A stretch of DNA of 64,000 nucleotides from Allopusillimonas soli. GTDB lineage: Bacteria > Pseudomonadota > Gammaproteobacteria > Burkholderiales > Burkholderiaceae_B. The DNA lies in the NCBI RefSeq assembly GCF_004153445.1, contig NZ_SDQC01000001.1:1177399-1241398 (forward strand), read 5' to 3'. Within the stretch, counting starts at the first letter, position 1. Every line of letters starts with the position of its first letter. Made by a program: the position numbers and the translations under genes. The notes under the pieces are model-generated. The model saw only the letters and a program-made list of their open reading frames with translations, did not search any database and was not told the DNA's origin. This document shows, piece by piece, positions 54,339 through 63,851 of the stretch.

Positions 54339-55625
54339 GTGCTTGCAGCGCTATTGATTTTTATTGTCACCATCGTCCTGGTCATCTGGCAGCCGCGCGG
54401 CTTGAACATAGGCTGGAGCGCTTTGATCGGCGCGGCACTTGCGCTGATTTTCGGTGTTGTCAGCTTCAGCGACATACCCGTGGTCTGGCAAATTGTCTGG
54501 AACGCGACCGCCACCTTTGTGGCGATCATCATTATCAGCTTGCTCCTGGACGAAGCAGGTTTTTTTGAATGGACGGCGCTGCATGTGGCCAGGTGGGGAG
54601 GCGGTCATGGCCGGCGATTATTCGCATTGATTGTCTTGTTGGGGGCCGTGGTATCCGCCTTCTTTGCCAATGACGGTGCGGCCTTGATTCTGACGCCCAT
54701 CGTCATGGCCATGCTGTTGGCGCTGGGGTTCAGCCCTGCGGCCACGCTGGCTTTTGTCATGGCGGCGGGCTTTATTGCCGACACGGCCAGTCTGCCGCTC
54801 ATCGTATCCAATTTGGTAAATATTGTTTCGGCGGACTTCTTCGATATCAGCTTTGCCCGATATGCCGCGGTGATGGTTCCGGTCAACTTTGTTTCCGTTG
54901 CTGCCACCTTGCTGGTTCTGTTGCTGTATTTTCGCCGCAGTATTCCGGCGCGCTACGACGATAGCCAGCTCAAGGAGCCTAAAACGGCGATTCGCGATCT
55001 GGCGACCTTTCGCGCCGGCTGGGTGGTGCTGGGGCTGCTATTGGTCAGCTTTTTTACGCTTGAGGGTTTTGGCATCCCGGTCAGCGCCATTGCAGCTCTC
55101 GGAGCGCTGGCGCTGCTTCTCGTCGCGGGACGCGGGCATAAAATCAGCACTCTCAAAGTCGTGCGCGAAGCGCCTTGGGCTATCGTCATATTCTCCCTTG
55201 GCATGTACTTGGTCGTTTATGGCTTGCGCAATGCAGGGTTGACGGAGATGATCGCCAGCTTGCTCGACTACCTGGCGGGCCATGGGGTGTGGGCGGCTGC
55301 CTTGGGTACCGGGGTGCTGACTGCCCTGCTCTCGTCCATCATGAACAACATGCCAACCGTTTTGGTCGGGGCGCTATCTATCGACGCCAGCCAGGCCACG
55401 GGCGTAGTCAAAGAAGCCATGATCTATGCCAATGTCATCGGTAGCGACTTGGGCCCCAAAATCACCCCCATAGGCAGCCTGGCCACACTGCTGTGGCTGC
55501 ACGTCCTGGCACGCAAGGGCATGACCATTACGTGGGGCTATTACTTCAAAGTAGGTATCGTGCTGACTTTGCCTGTATTGCTTGTTACCCTGGCGGCGCT
55601 TGCCGTGCGCTTGGGCGCGTTATAG
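54339..55625 (+). CDS. arsB: Arsenite efflux pump ArsB
   Basis: A 428-residue membrane antiporter of the ArsB/NhaD superfamily with about 12 helices. It contains [35 protein letters not shown], a [13 protein letters not shown] motif and a [21 protein letters not shown] block. It expels arsenite made by the reductases. The start is GTG after GAGA. Its last 41 bases overlap the 3' end of the opposite-strand MFS gene. Confidence 0.95.
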   Translation: MLAALLIFIVTIVLVIWQPRGLNIGWSALIGAALALIFGVVSFSDIPVVWQIVWNATATFVAIIIISLLLDEAGFFEWTALHVARWGGGHGRRLFALIVLLGAVVSAFFANDGAALILTPIVMAMLLALGFSPAATLAFVMAAGFIADTASLPLIVSNLVNIVSADFFDISFARYAAVMVPVNFVSVAATLLVLLLYFRRSIPARYDDSQLKEPKTAIRDLATFRAGWVVLGLLLVSFFTLEGFGIPVSAIAALGALALLLVAGRGHKISTLKVVREAPWAIVIFSLGMYLVVYGLRNAGLTEMIASLLDYLAGHGVWAAALGTGVLTALLSSIMNNMPTVLVGALSIDASQATGVVKEAMIYANVIGSDLGPKITPIGSLATLLWLHVLARKGMTITWGYYFKVGIVLTLPVLLVTLAALAVRLGAL

Positions 55626-56904
55626 CTACCTCTGTTGGCTGCATGGCTAGCTCGTTGGCTTGACGGCTAGTCCAAGCCGCCAACCAAAAACTAAAGGCAA
55701 GCACTACGGCGCAGGCGACAATAGCCCAAACGACAACGTCATACGACATTGTGGTTGACCAGAGCAACGCGGCAGCGACTGGCGCAAGAGCTCTGGCAAG
55801 CGTGCTAGGAAAGGTCAATAACCCATTAATCGCACCATAAGCTCGACGGCTTAACATTTCGGGCACCACCAATCCTCGTACGATAGTGAAAATACCATTA
55901 CTCGCGCCATAGGCAATACATACGGCGACGATCACCCACATGCTTGAAGGCTGGATCGCCAAAACAATAAACACCAAAGGGAATACCGCAACAACAAAGA
56001 CTCCGATACGTCGCATGGATGTGCCGGAGCCAAAGATGCTGATCAGGATTCGGCCTCCCACCTGGGCAGGCCCTATGGTGGCGATAGCCCAGACCACATT
56101 GCTGGTAGTCAAACCACCCTCAAGCAGTAATGGGTACATATGAAAGGTAAAAGCGGTGAATGCACCTGCGTAAGCAGTGAGCGCCAACATGAGTAACCAG
56201 AAAACCGGCTTTTGAAACGCTGCCCTGACTTCCTGCTTATCCGTTGTAAGGACATGTCCAATATCCGCATGGCTAAAATGGATGGCATCTTTTTCAGGTC
56301 GGATAAAACCGAAATACGCCACCGCGCAAACCAGCCCATTGATAACCGCAAGCACCAGCAACGCATCACGCCAACCCCAATGGTTCAACAAGAACTGTAC
56401 AAGGGGTATAAATACAGTGCTGGCAAACCCACCCCACAGTGTTATGGCGGTAATACCTGCTCGAGCCCTGCCCGGCCCAACTCGTCGAGCCATCACTGCA
56501 AATGCTGGCTCATATAACGCCGCTGCCTGTAAGGCACCGAGGCCAGCAACAAGCAGGTAAAAGCCGATCAAGTTATCGACCTGCGACCAAAGGGCCAACA
56601 GTATTCCCGCCATGAGTGATGCACCACCCATAAGCGCCCGGCCGTGCCCCTTATCGACGGCCACACCTACGGGATAGGCGAGAAACCCCGCCAATATTAG
56701 ACCTATCGTTGCGGCACCATACACGTCCGTCTTGGACCAACCCAGCTCGGCCATCATCGCCTCAGCAATCAAGGGAAAGCTGTAGTACAACGACCCCCAC
56801 GCACAGATTTGACCGATCCCCAGCGCTGCGATCAGTGCGTACGGACTCTGTGTTGAGCCCGACCGCATAGCCGAGCCCTGCATCTCTACATCAGTATTGG
56901 ACAT
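55585..56904 (-). CDS. MFS transporter of the arsenic cluster
   Basis: A 439-residue major-facilitator protein with 12 helices. It has an A-motif-like [15 protein letters not shown] and a [19 protein letters not shown] block; this is the oxalate/formate-antiporter-like subclass. The ATG at 56904 lies 14 bp after the flavoprotein stop, so the three minus genes form one operon. It probably exports an arsenical made by the flavoproteins (inference); its relation to named ArsJ/ArsK/ArsP pumps is not clear. Confidence 0.85.
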   Translation of the reverse strand: MSNTDVEMQGSAMRSGSTQSPYALIAALGIGQICAWGSLYYSFPLIAEAMMAELGWSKTDVYGAATIGLILAGFLAYPVGVAVDKGHGRALMGGASLMAGILLALWSQVDNLIGFYLLVAGLGALQAAALYEPAFAVMARRVGPGRARAGITAITLWGGFASTVFIPLVQFLLNHWGWRDALLVLAVINGLVCAVAYFGFIRPEKDAIHFSHADIGHVLTTDKQEVRAAFQKPVFWLLMLALTAYAGAFTAFTFHMYPLLLEGGLTTSNVVWAIATIGPAQVGGRILISIFGSGTSMRRIGVFVVAVFPLVFIVLAIQPSSMWVIVAVCIAYGASNGIFTIVRGLVVPEMLSRRAYGAINGLLTFPSTLARALAPVAAALLWSTTMSYDVVVWAIVACAVVLAFSFWLAAWTSRQANELAMQPTEVAITRPSARQAPPG

Positions 56905-56917
56905 GATCACGTTCGTT

Positions 56918-58039
56918 CTAAGGCTGTACAAGCGCTTGGGTTTCCAACGCCTGGGCCACTTCAAGTGCCGTAGCTTTGGCATAGCGCATTCCGCCGACCA
57001 GTGTTGCCGAAGCGAAACCAGTCCATTCGCCATAACCCACCAACCATAAACCAGGCACGTCTACAGACTGAGTTCCGGACAGGGCTACTTTTCCATCAAT
57101 GCCAACAATGCCCAGCGATTTCAGGTGTTCCAATGCCGGCCGGAACCCGGTGCACCAAATGACCGCATCGAATGCAGTGTGCGACCCATCTTGCCAGATC
57201 ACGCCCTTGTCCGTGAACTCACGAAATGGACGTACAGCATTAAGTGCACCACGATCGCGCGCAGCTTTGACTGGCTCCACCATGACCACGTCACCTAAGC
57301 CACCAGGCGGATCTTCTAATATGCGGCCTTCTTGTTGCGCTTTCCATTTGGCGGTTGCCCGTTCGAACAGGACACGGCCATCCACATCATCCGGAAGGAA
57401 AATCGGTTCCGTTTGTGTTACCCATGCGGTCTTAGCCACACGCGATACCTCAGCCAAAATCTGAGCGCCCGAATTTCCGCCTCCTACTACGAGCACCGAC
57501 TTGTCGGCAAATGGCGCCGCGTTGCGATAGCGTGCTGAATGTATTTGCAGTCCGGTGTAAGAGCGATGATTGGGATAGGCTGGGATAAAGGGGTGGCTCC
57601 AGGTTCCCGTCGCGCTGATGACTGCGCGGGCATGCCACACGCCACGATCTGTATGCACAACGAAGCCGTCCTCTCCTCGAAGAACATCCGCCACCGAGAC
57701 TGGCCGTTCAATCGAGAAATCGTACCGCTTTTCATACTGCGCTAAATATTTCACGACGTCATCGCGCTCTGGATAGCCAGACACAGCCGGCATACCCCAA
57801 CCGGGCAAGGAACTCCACTGTGCAGGAGAGAACAGATGCAAGGATTCCCAGCCATGGACCCACGCGCCACCCGGTACTTGCCCGTTATCCAGTATTACAA
57901 AGCTTAAAGAAGTGCGCCGTAGAAAATACGCGACTGTCAAAGCGGACTGACCCCCGCCAATAATCACCACATCGAAAGTTTGCCCTCTTGTACCGGCTGA
58001 TATGCTTTTCGAGCACAAATGCTGTCCTTGTTCTGCCAT
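56918..58039 (-). CDS. ArsO-like flavin monooxygenase
   Basis: A 373-residue FAD/NADPH protein. It has FAD loop [17 protein letters not shown], then [24 protein letters not shown], the NADPH loop [14 protein letters not shown] and the CTGFRP end motif of flavin monooxygenase-like enzymes. Homologues labelled ArsO occur in ars operons, but their substrate is poorly known. It is 12 bp downstream of a second flavoprotein gene. Confidence 0.85.
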   Translation of the reverse strand: MAEQGQHLCSKSISAGTRGQTFDVVIIGGGQSALTVAYFLRRTSLSFVILDNGQVPGGAWVHGWESLHLFSPAQWSSLPGWGMPAVSGYPERDDVVKYLAQYEKRYDFSIERPVSVADVLRGEDGFVVHTDRGVWHARAVISATGTWSHPFIPAYPNHRSYTGLQIHSARYRNAAPFADKSVLVVGGGNSGAQILAEVSRVAKTAWVTQTEPIFLPDDVDGRVLFERATAKWKAQQEGRILEDPPGGLGDVVMVEPVKAARDRGALNAVRPFREFTDKGVIWQDGSHTAFDAVIWCTGFRPALEHLKSLGIVGIDGKVALSGTQSVDVPGLWLVGYGEWTGFASATLVGGMRYAKATALEVAQALETQALVQP

Positions 58040-58051
58040 AACTGTTTTACC

Positions 58052-59368
58052 TTATGCCTCTTGTGCACTCGCAGAGCTGCAAGCAGTGGTTGATCGGCAG
58101 CCCGTGGGCTGTTCGATCACATCGAGAAATTGGGTACTGCACACGCCTGTTTCGGGCAGAACCAGTTCGGATCTTCGTGCAGAATCCCAATCGCCTGCCA
58201 AAGCCGCCGCTATCGAACGCACCTGCTCGTAGCCGGTCAGCATCAGAAACGTCGGTGCCCTGCCATAGCTTTTCATGCCGGTAATGAACACTCCCTCATC
58301 AGGATGTGCCAACTCTTGAACGCCATGAGGGCGCACAGTGCCGCAACTATGTTCATTAGGATCGATCAAAGGCGCTAGCTTAACGGGGCTGCCTGTCGCC
58401 GGATCGAGCGCCAGACGTAACTCGGCCATTAGCTCAAGGTTTGGTCGAAAGCCCGTGGCCACGACAATTTCATCCACTGGAGGCAAAGCCTGCTCCATAC
58501 TGTGTACGATGATCCCCTTTGGTGAGGACGTAATCTTATGGATCCTGATGCCTTGATGAAGCTCAATAGCACCCTCGTCCAAAAGCTGGCGTATTTTCAA
58601 GCCGAGCTTGCCGCGCTGTTCCAGTTGATCGTTCTTGCCTCCGCCCAAGATACGTTCTAATGAAGTACTGCGGATGGCCCACAACACGCGGGTGCCTGGC
58701 GCAATACGCGCAAGCGCAACCAAATCCTGAAGGGCGTTAAACGCAGAGTGCCCAGCGCCCACCACCAAGACGTGCCTATCGCTATAGCGATGACGTGCAC
58801 TACCCAAAATGTCGGGAATGCCGTAGGCAATGTGTGCACTATTTTCTTTCTCGCCTAATGCTGGAATACCATGTGCTCCCATCCAGTTAGGTGTTGCGTA
58901 GGTCCCTGAGGCGTCGATCACCGCGCTGGCCAACACGTCACGCTCGCCATCGGAGCCGGCAACGCGCAATAAAAAGGGAGCCGAGTTACGGCCTTGGGTT
59001 TTCATGACGTCGCGCTCTACCCTGCTTACTGCCAGGACACGACTGTTCAAGTGTAAGTATGGTTCGATTTCCGGTAGCTTAGACAACGGCTGAATATACT
59101 GACCCAGTAATTCTTGGCCAGTTGGGTAGGCATCCGGTTGCGGTGTCGTCCAACCACTAGTTATCAATAAGCGCTCTGCCTCCTTGTCGATATTAAAGCG
59201 CCAGGGAGAGAACATCTTGACGTGCCCCCACTCATTGATACTGGCTCCGGCCTGCTTACCTGCTTCCAAGATCAGTGGGGTAAGGCCTCTGCTTAGCAAA
59301 TGCGCTGCGGCAGCAAGTCCAACAGGACCTGCACCAATAATGGCGATAGGATGTTTGATCTTATCCAT
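58052..59368 (-). CDS. FAD-dependent oxidoreductase of the arsenic cluster
   Basis: A 438-residue flavoprotein. FAD loop AIIGAGPVGLAAAAHLL, then INEWGHVKMFSPWRFNID, NAD(P) loop VLVVGAGHSAFNAL, ATGFRPN, and a Cys/Ser-rich C-terminal tail (TGVCSTQFLDVIEQPTGC and CSSASAQ) that may bind thiol-reactive arsenic (inference). The ATG at 59368 follows AAGGAG. First gene of the operon under the MarR regulator; a TTGGTAGTAACAAC operator lies upstream. Confidence 0.82.
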   Translation of the reverse strand: MDKIKHPIAIIGAGPVGLAAAAHLLSRGLTPLILEAGKQAGASINEWGHVKMFSPWRFNIDKEAERLLITSGWTTPQPDAYPTGQELLGQYIQPLSKLPEIEPYLHLNSRVLAVSRVERDVMKTQGRNSAPFLLRVAGSDGERDVLASAVIDASGTYATPNWMGAHGIPALGEKENSAHIAYGIPDILGSARHRYSDRHVLVVGAGHSAFNALQDLVALARIAPGTRVLWAIRSTSLERILGGGKNDQLEQRGKLGLKIRQLLDEGAIELHQGIRIHKITSSPKGIIVHSMEQALPPVDEIVVATGFRPNLELMAELRLALDPATGSPVKLAPLIDPNEHSCGTVRPHGVQELAHPDEGVFITGMKSYGRAPTFLMLTGYEQVRSIAAALAGDWDSARRSELVLPETGVCSTQFLDVIEQPTGCRSTTACSSASAQEA

Positions 59369-59427
59369 GAACACTCCTTACGTTGATAGCAAAGCCCTTC
59401 TATCAATATGCTGGCTTCACATTTAAG

Positions 59428-59441
59428 TTGGTAGTAACAAC
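59428..59441. promoter_or_regulatory. MarR operator at flavoprotein promoter
   Basis: TTGGTAGTAACAAC, near-palindromic, the same 14 bp (one base different at the centre) as at 60006-60019 before the MarR gene. It is 60 bp upstream of the flavoprotein ATG. Confidence 0.65.
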
Positions 59442-59493
59442 ATATAAGACAAAAAAAGACTTGATTGCGTGCGTCAAAAAAGACGGCAGTTCG

Positions 59494-59988
59494 TCATGCT
59501 AGTTCTGTGACTGTTTCAAGCGCACTATGGGTTCGCTCGCCATATCGCGCCTCGGCTGCCCGCGTAAGCCGCCTTAACAGCGCAAGCGAGGCCTGACGCA
59601 CTTCTGGAGACAGGCTTTCAATCATCGCTCGCTCCTCTGCGATCAAGTCTGAGCGGATCGTTTTATATAACTCTTGCCCTGCTACAGTCGCCTGGATCCG
59701 GATCGCCCTGCGGTCGTCCTCATCCTCGATGCGAATGACATACCCCTTACGCTCTAAGGCGTTAACGACTCGGCTTGCTGTGCTCTTATCCAGATACATC
59801 CCTTCAGCCAGTGATTGAAGCCGCAATGAACCTTGCTTGACCAGCATTTCCAACGCATAGCATTGGGTCACCGAGACGTCGTAGCAGCAAATATGGCCGC
59901 GATCTCGAAATTGATAAACACGCACGAGATCATTGAGTGCCTCATATAAGCTCTCCGCATCGCGTGTTAGTAACTCCTGAGTCGACAT
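59494..59988 (-). CDS. MarR-family regulator with cysteine cluster
   Basis: A 164-residue MarR repressor: winged HTH with LQSLAEGMYLDKSTASRVVNALERKGYVIR and the beta-wing DEDDRRAIRIQ. The N-terminal region has GHICCYDVSVTQCYALE, giving Cys34, Cys35 and Cys43, unusual for MarR and suited to As(III) or thiol sensing (inference). The ATG at 59988 follows GAGAG. It is transcribed in the same direction as the flavoprotein-MFS genes; both promoters carry the same dyad. Confidence 0.9.
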   Translation of the reverse strand: MSTQELLTRDAESLYEALNDLVRVYQFRDRGHICCYDVSVTQCYALEMLVKQGSLRLQSLAEGMYLDKSTASRVVNALERKGYVIRIEDEDDRRAIRIQATVAGQELYKTIRSDLIAEERAMIESLSPEVRQASLALLRRLTRAAEARYGERTHSALETVTELA

Positions 59989-59995
59989 GGTGCTC

Positions 59996-60028
59996 TCACA
60001 TATAATTGGTACTAACAACTATATGTGA
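59996..60028. promoter_or_regulatory. MarR autoregulatory operator
   Basis: Outer arms TCACATATA and TATATGTGA (9 bp, perfect) enclose TTGGTACTAACAAC. It starts 8 bp before the marR ATG, so binding would block its own promoter. Confidence 0.65.
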
Positions 60029-60265
60029 ATTTTCTGCTCAAGACAATAAGCGGAAGGCCGGGCAGTCAAATAGCGCGCTGACGTACTGTTACGCACACCA
60101 CTATGATTACAAACAAAAGGTCAGCACCTGGCATCTAATGATCGAAAAGTCATATTCTTGACAATATTTGTTTCTCACACCGTCTCATTAAATGCCACAA
60201 TGGCCCACTACAATTACTTATCCATTAGTGATCTCCATAATTGCCAATAGATAAGCAATGCTCTA

Positions 60266-60283
60266 TAAGTATATATATACTTA
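60266..60283. promoter_or_regulatory. 18-bp palindrome before the XRE gene
   Basis: TAAGTATATATATACTTA, perfectly self-complementary, 43 bp before the regulator ATG, with a further ATACTTAC half-site at 60289-60296. Probably its operator. The remaining AT-rich gap (60029-60325) holds no gene. Confidence 0.55.
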
Positions 60284-60325
60284 CAAAATACTTACTTGTT
60301 ACGTACCCACCAATTGAAGAACTCC

Positions 60326-60688
60326 ATGAACCCGAGTCCTATAAACAGCATTGGCGCACGCTTACTTGCCGCACGTAAGAAGCGCGGCCTATCGCAAGAA
60401 GCATTGGCCAAACTCCTCAATCCCCCTATAAGCCAAAGCGCCATCGCCCATATTGAAAACGGTCGCAACGAGACTTCTCGTCACATCGTTTGGATTGCAG
60501 CAGCGCTTCATGTTCGTGCTGAATGGCTTGTTACTGGAAAGGGTGAAATGTTTGAGATGGAATGGCCATGGCCGGAAACCTCTAGGTATACGCTGGAGGA
60601 ACTGCCTGCTCCCGTACTGGAAGATATCGGTGACTACATAAAGATGAAAATCGGCCAACAAACCAAACACAGCAAAAACCACGATTAA
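60326..60688 (+). CDS. XRE-family HTH regulator
   Basis: A 120-residue phage-type regulator: HTH GARLLAARKKRGLSQEALAKLL with PISQSAIAHIENGRNETS (about residues 10-52), then a short WLVTGKGEMFEMEWPWP segment often seen after such HTHs. The ATG at 60326 is preferred over the TTG at 60296. It has an upstream palindrome and its own terminator, so it is a single-gene unit. Target unknown. Confidence 0.85.
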   Translation: MNPSPINSIGARLLAARKKRGLSQEALAKLLNPPISQSAIAHIENGRNETSRHIVWIAAALHVRAEWLVTGKGEMFEMEWPWPETSRYTLEELPAPVLEDIGDYIKMKIGQQTKHSKNHD

Positions 60689-60761
60689 GCATCAACAACC
60701 TGTTGGATTCAGCCGTCAACAATCGCTCAAGATACAAAAACAAACAAAAAAATACCCGAAG

Positions 60762-60799
60762 CGCCCTGTGTTCCAAAGCGAACCAGGGCGATTCTTTTT
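60762..60799 (+). terminator. Rho-independent terminator of XRE gene
   Basis: CGCCCTG (60762-60768) and CAGGGCG (60784-60790) form a 7-bp stem, followed by ATTCTTTTTG. Confidence 0.75.
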
Positions 60800-61377
60800 G
60801 TGTCATTCCAAAGCGTATTTTGCAGTTTTCCGCAGATTTTAATCTCCCAGATGACTATTTATTATTACTTGGATATTGACTCTCTCAAGTGGATACGTAA
60901 TGATTACAGCAATCCCGCTCTTTAACAACACGACACCGATAAATACCGCGCCCTGCCCGAGAACGGGCGGTGTGAGTGCGCGGCTACCCGTTTCGCCAGC
61001 ACCATGCGGGGCGACAAGCACCTGGGTAGGAGTAAAGCAGGTGAAAAATCATTGCTCTCTTGGGCCGGTAGCGACTGGCATATACCGAGGGAAGTAAATG
61101 ACGTTCCGTGACAACGGACGCCGGTACTGCCGAAGGCAGACCAAACTCGGTGGATGGCGCGTAATCCATTGATGACAGCGGCAAAGACCGCAGTTTTCAG
61201 CATCCCGACGAACCACAATAGTGGGCCAGCGGCGGGCTCTACCGAAAATGATCCAAGCAACTGGTCCCCATCGTGGCATCTTGGCGGACCAGTCACGAAG
61301 GCGCTGACCGCGCCTGCTTTGGCAAGCATCTTGGGCCATACCCTCAGGGTGCTTACCAAGGTTTTATGGAGGAAGTA
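60800..61377. other. Long untranslated stretch before alpA-like gene
   Basis: About 580 bp without a convincing gene; short ORFs on both strands (for example 61154-61378 plus and 61049-61339 minus) have no domain or ribosome-binding site. It may be a long leader or degraded phage-satellite DNA. Confidence 0.5.
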
Positions 61378-61629
61378 ATGAAGGAACAGTCCCTGCCAAA
61401 CATCTTTGGCTACTCATCAACTAGACACCAGACCCCGCAGCAACCTGACCAAGCACTTCTGTATCGGATTCACATAGCTGAGGCGAAACTCGGGGTGTCA
61501 CGATCAACCATCTATCGACTGGTCAATGAAGGCGAGTTAGTACTTATTAAGATTGGCAAACGCTCCAGTGGCATCACCGCAGCCAGCCTCCATGCTCTTA
61601 TTGAGCGAAACAAGGCACTTGCCAGTTAG
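61378..61629 (+). CDS. AlpA/excisionase-like HTH protein
   Basis: An 83-residue MerR-like helix-turn-helix protein with RIHIAEAKLGVSRSTIYRLVNEGELVLIKIGKRSSGI in the centre, the excisionase/AlpA pattern of binding-site architects. The ATG at 61378 has GGAGGA just upstream; an ATG at 61366 is an alternative. Such genes normally accompany an integrase, but only the decayed one at 16.6 kb is visible. An ATTAGTG/CACTAAT hairpin follows its stop (61641-61663). Confidence 0.85.
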   Translation: MKEQSLPNIFGYSSTRHQTPQQPDQALLYRIHIAEAKLGVSRSTIYRLVNEGELVLIKIGKRSSGITAASLHALIERNKALAS

Positions 61630-61666
61630 GCGAGCACGCCATTAGTGGCTCAGCCTCACTAATTTA

Positions 61667-61738
61667 GTCCGAAAAAGAATCACAAACTTCGGACAAATTT
61701 GCATTTTGTCCGAAAAAAAGCTACAAATATCGGACAAA
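61667..61738. promoter_or_regulatory. Two operator dyads of the AbiE operon
   Basis: GTCCGAA/TTCGGAC (61667-61673 and 61688-61694), then TTTGTCCGA/TCGGACAAA (61705-61713 and 61730-61738). The four half-sites are spaced about 21 bp. They end 10 bp before the antitoxin ATG. AbiEi antitoxins repress their operon through two such inverted repeats. Confidence 0.7.
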
Positions 61739-61747
61739 GGTGCCACT

Positions 61748-62446
61748 ATGAACGATCTCAAGACTCGGATCATGGCTCAAATCGATGAAGCGCTGCCTGG
61801 CCAAGTGTGGGTCCCAGCCGACTTTTCCCAATATGGCAGCAGAGACGCCGTGGACAAAGCGCTTCAACGCTTGGTTACGGCGGGCCAGTTGCGCCGCATC
61901 GACCGTGGGCTGTATGACCGACCCAAACTAAACAGTCTGACCAAAAAGGCAACAGCCCCAGACTACCGCGCCGTCGTGGATGCCATCGCACGTCGCGACC
62001 AACTGCGCCTACTCGTCGATGGCATGACTGCCGCCAACGACTTAGGCCTAACGGACGCCGTGCCAGCCAGCGTTACCATCCACACCGATGCACGCCGGCG
62101 CACCATTCAACTCGGCAACCTGACGATCACGTTTAAGCTCACGGCGCCCAGTCGCCTATATTGGGCTGGACGGCCCGCTATGCGTGTGGTCCAAGCACTG
62201 TACTGGCTGAAGGACACCCTGCCCGCAGACCAGCCCCGCATCGTTAAGCGGCTGTCCGAGCTGCTGGATGACCCCGAACAAGGAGAAGCGATACGCCGGG
62301 ACTTGTTGACGGGCTTCAACACGTTGCCAGCATGGATGCAGGCCATCGTGCGCGAACTGCCGGGCTGCGCTGTACCGGACGCCGAAGCCTCTACATCGCT
62401 CCCCGGTACCACCGACCATCGGATGCACATTGACACTTTTGCATGA
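61748..62446 (+). CDS. abiEi: AbiEi-type antitoxin (type IV toxin-antitoxin)
   Basis: A 232-residue antitoxin and autorepressor. The N-terminal winged HTH (QYGSRDAVDKALQRLVTAGQLRRIDRGLYDRP, about residues 28-60) and the C-terminal DUF6088/AbiEi domain are visible. The ATG at 61748 follows AAAGG; a longer frame would run through the operators. It overlaps the toxin start by four bases, as usual for abiE. Confidence 0.88.
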   Translation: MNDLKTRIMAQIDEALPGQVWVPADFSQYGSRDAVDKALQRLVTAGQLRRIDRGLYDRPKLNSLTKKATAPDYRAVVDAIARRDQLRLLVDGMTAANDLGLTDAVPASVTIHTDARRRTIQLGNLTITFKLTAPSRLYWAGRPAMRVVQALYWLKDTLPADQPRIVKRLSELLDDPEQGEAIRRDLLTGFNTLPAWMQAIVRELPGCAVPDAEASTSLPGTTDHRMHIDTFA

Positions 62447-63489
62447 ATCCAAATTTCCATACCATCATTCAGGCCGCTGACGCTGAACGGCGCGGGCTGT
62501 TCCTGACGACTGCTGCTCGCCTTGGCACAGCTGTCCAGAATGTTGAAAAGGACTTCTGGGTATGCTGGACTCTGGACGCGCTGTTCAATGGCCTGCCGCA
62601 AGACGGCCCCCGTCTGCTATTCAAGGGCGGCACATCATTGTCCAAATCATACGGCCTGATTTCCAGATTCTCAGAGGACATCGACATCACCGTATTCCGC
62701 GAAGACATCGGCGAACCCGCTGAAACTGCGGAATTGGACGCCTTGAGCGGCAAGCAACGGCGCATCCGCCTGGAACGCATCCGCACCGCATGCCAGCACT
62801 ATGTTGCTGATAGCATGACGACGCAGATCCACGCAATCGCAGCTAACACCATAGCTACCGATCAATTCCGCTTGGAACTGGACCCGGACGACCCAGACCA
62901 GCAGACTTTGCTGTTCTGGTACCCCGCCGTGACAGCTGCACCTGGCGACTACATTCGTTCCGCCGTGAAGATCGAAGCGGGGGCCAAATCGGCTCTGGAT
63001 CCACATGAAACGGTCGTGGTGTCTCCCTACGTTGCTAACGACCTGCCCGACTTGAGTATGGCTGTACCCAACGTGACGACCGTTAAGCCCGAACGCACCT
63101 TCTGGGATAAGATCATCATTCTGCACGGCCTGCGCCAATGGCATGATCGCAGAGGCCTATTGCGCCAAGGCGGCCAACGCGTGTCCCGACATTATTACGA
63201 TGTCCACCGGCTCCTTCAGCATCCCGACGCAAACGTATGGATGGCAGATCGCCTCCTTGCACAGGACTGCGCGCAACATGCCCGGCTATTCTTCGGCAGC
63301 ACTGACCTGCGTCTGGACATGGCAACACATGGTTCTTTTACCCTATCGCCATCGGATGCCATGCACGACGCACTGACCCGAGATTACCAAGCGATGAGCG
63401 GCATGATCTTCGGGCCATTTCCTGCCCTCGATGAAGTGCTTCACGTTGTCGCTGAACTGGAGCAGCGCTTAAATACGAATCTCACATAA
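62443..63489 (+). CDS. abiEii: AbiEii-type nucleotidyltransferase toxin
   Basis: A 348-residue DUF1814/nucleotidyltransferase protein with FKGGTSLSKSYGLISRFSEDID (GGTSLSK and the SEDID metal-binding Asp pair, about residues 65-86), KIEAGAKSALDPHE and PERTFWDKIIILHGLR. AbiEii-type toxins transfer nucleotides to RNA and block growth, giving phage abortive infection. Motifs appear intact. Confidence 0.92.
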   Translation: MNPNFHTIIQAADAERRGLFLTTAARLGTAVQNVEKDFWVCWTLDALFNGLPQDGPRLLFKGGTSLSKSYGLISRFSEDIDITVFREDIGEPAETAELDALSGKQRRIRLERIRTACQHYVADSMTTQIHAIAANTIATDQFRLELDPDDPDQQTLLFWYPAVTAAPGDYIRSAVKIEAGAKSALDPHETVVVSPYVANDLPDLSMAVPNVTTVKPERTFWDKIIILHGLRQWHDRRGLLRQGGQRVSRHYYDVHRLLQHPDANVWMADRLLAQDCAQHARLFFGSTDLRLDMATHGSFTLSPSDAMHDALTRDYQAMSGMIFGPFPALDEVLHVVAELEQRLNTNLT

Positions 63490-63851
63490 GCAGTTTATGA
63501 GCGCGACATCAACTGCACTCACCGTTATGGGCATATTGGAATCGAACCACGGGCCACTTTTGTTGTTTTTTGACACCTGTACCCCAGCTTGTACCCCTCC
63601 GTTCTCCCTCGATAGGAAAAACGCATGGGTACTGGCTTCAACCGCTTCAATTAGATTCCGCCCCAGGCCACCATTCCCTCTTCTCATCTGGTTTCATCGC
63701 ATCCCATTTTCTCTAAGAAAACAAGGATTTGCGACGGAAATCTGTCTCATCACTTCCCACGTTGTTTCATTGAATCCCAGGGTTTTTGTTCCCCAGGGAG
63801 TCCCCCTATGCTGTCCCATGAATTCTTGGGGAACACAAAGGAGGGACAGCG
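63490..63851. other. Intergenic region with inverted repeat
   Basis: About 360 bp without a supported gene. TGTTCCCCA (63787-63795) and TGGGGAACA (63827-63835) form a 9-bp perfect dyad with a 31-base spacer shortly before a strong ribosome-binding site, so the right side is probably a promoter with operator. Confidence 0.5.

Noticed and set aside
63500..63570. tRNA-like T-loop (minus strand GTGGTTCGATTCC)
   Set aside because: The flanking bases do not form a five-base-pair T stem and no other tRNA arms are found; possibly chance or a worn attachment site.
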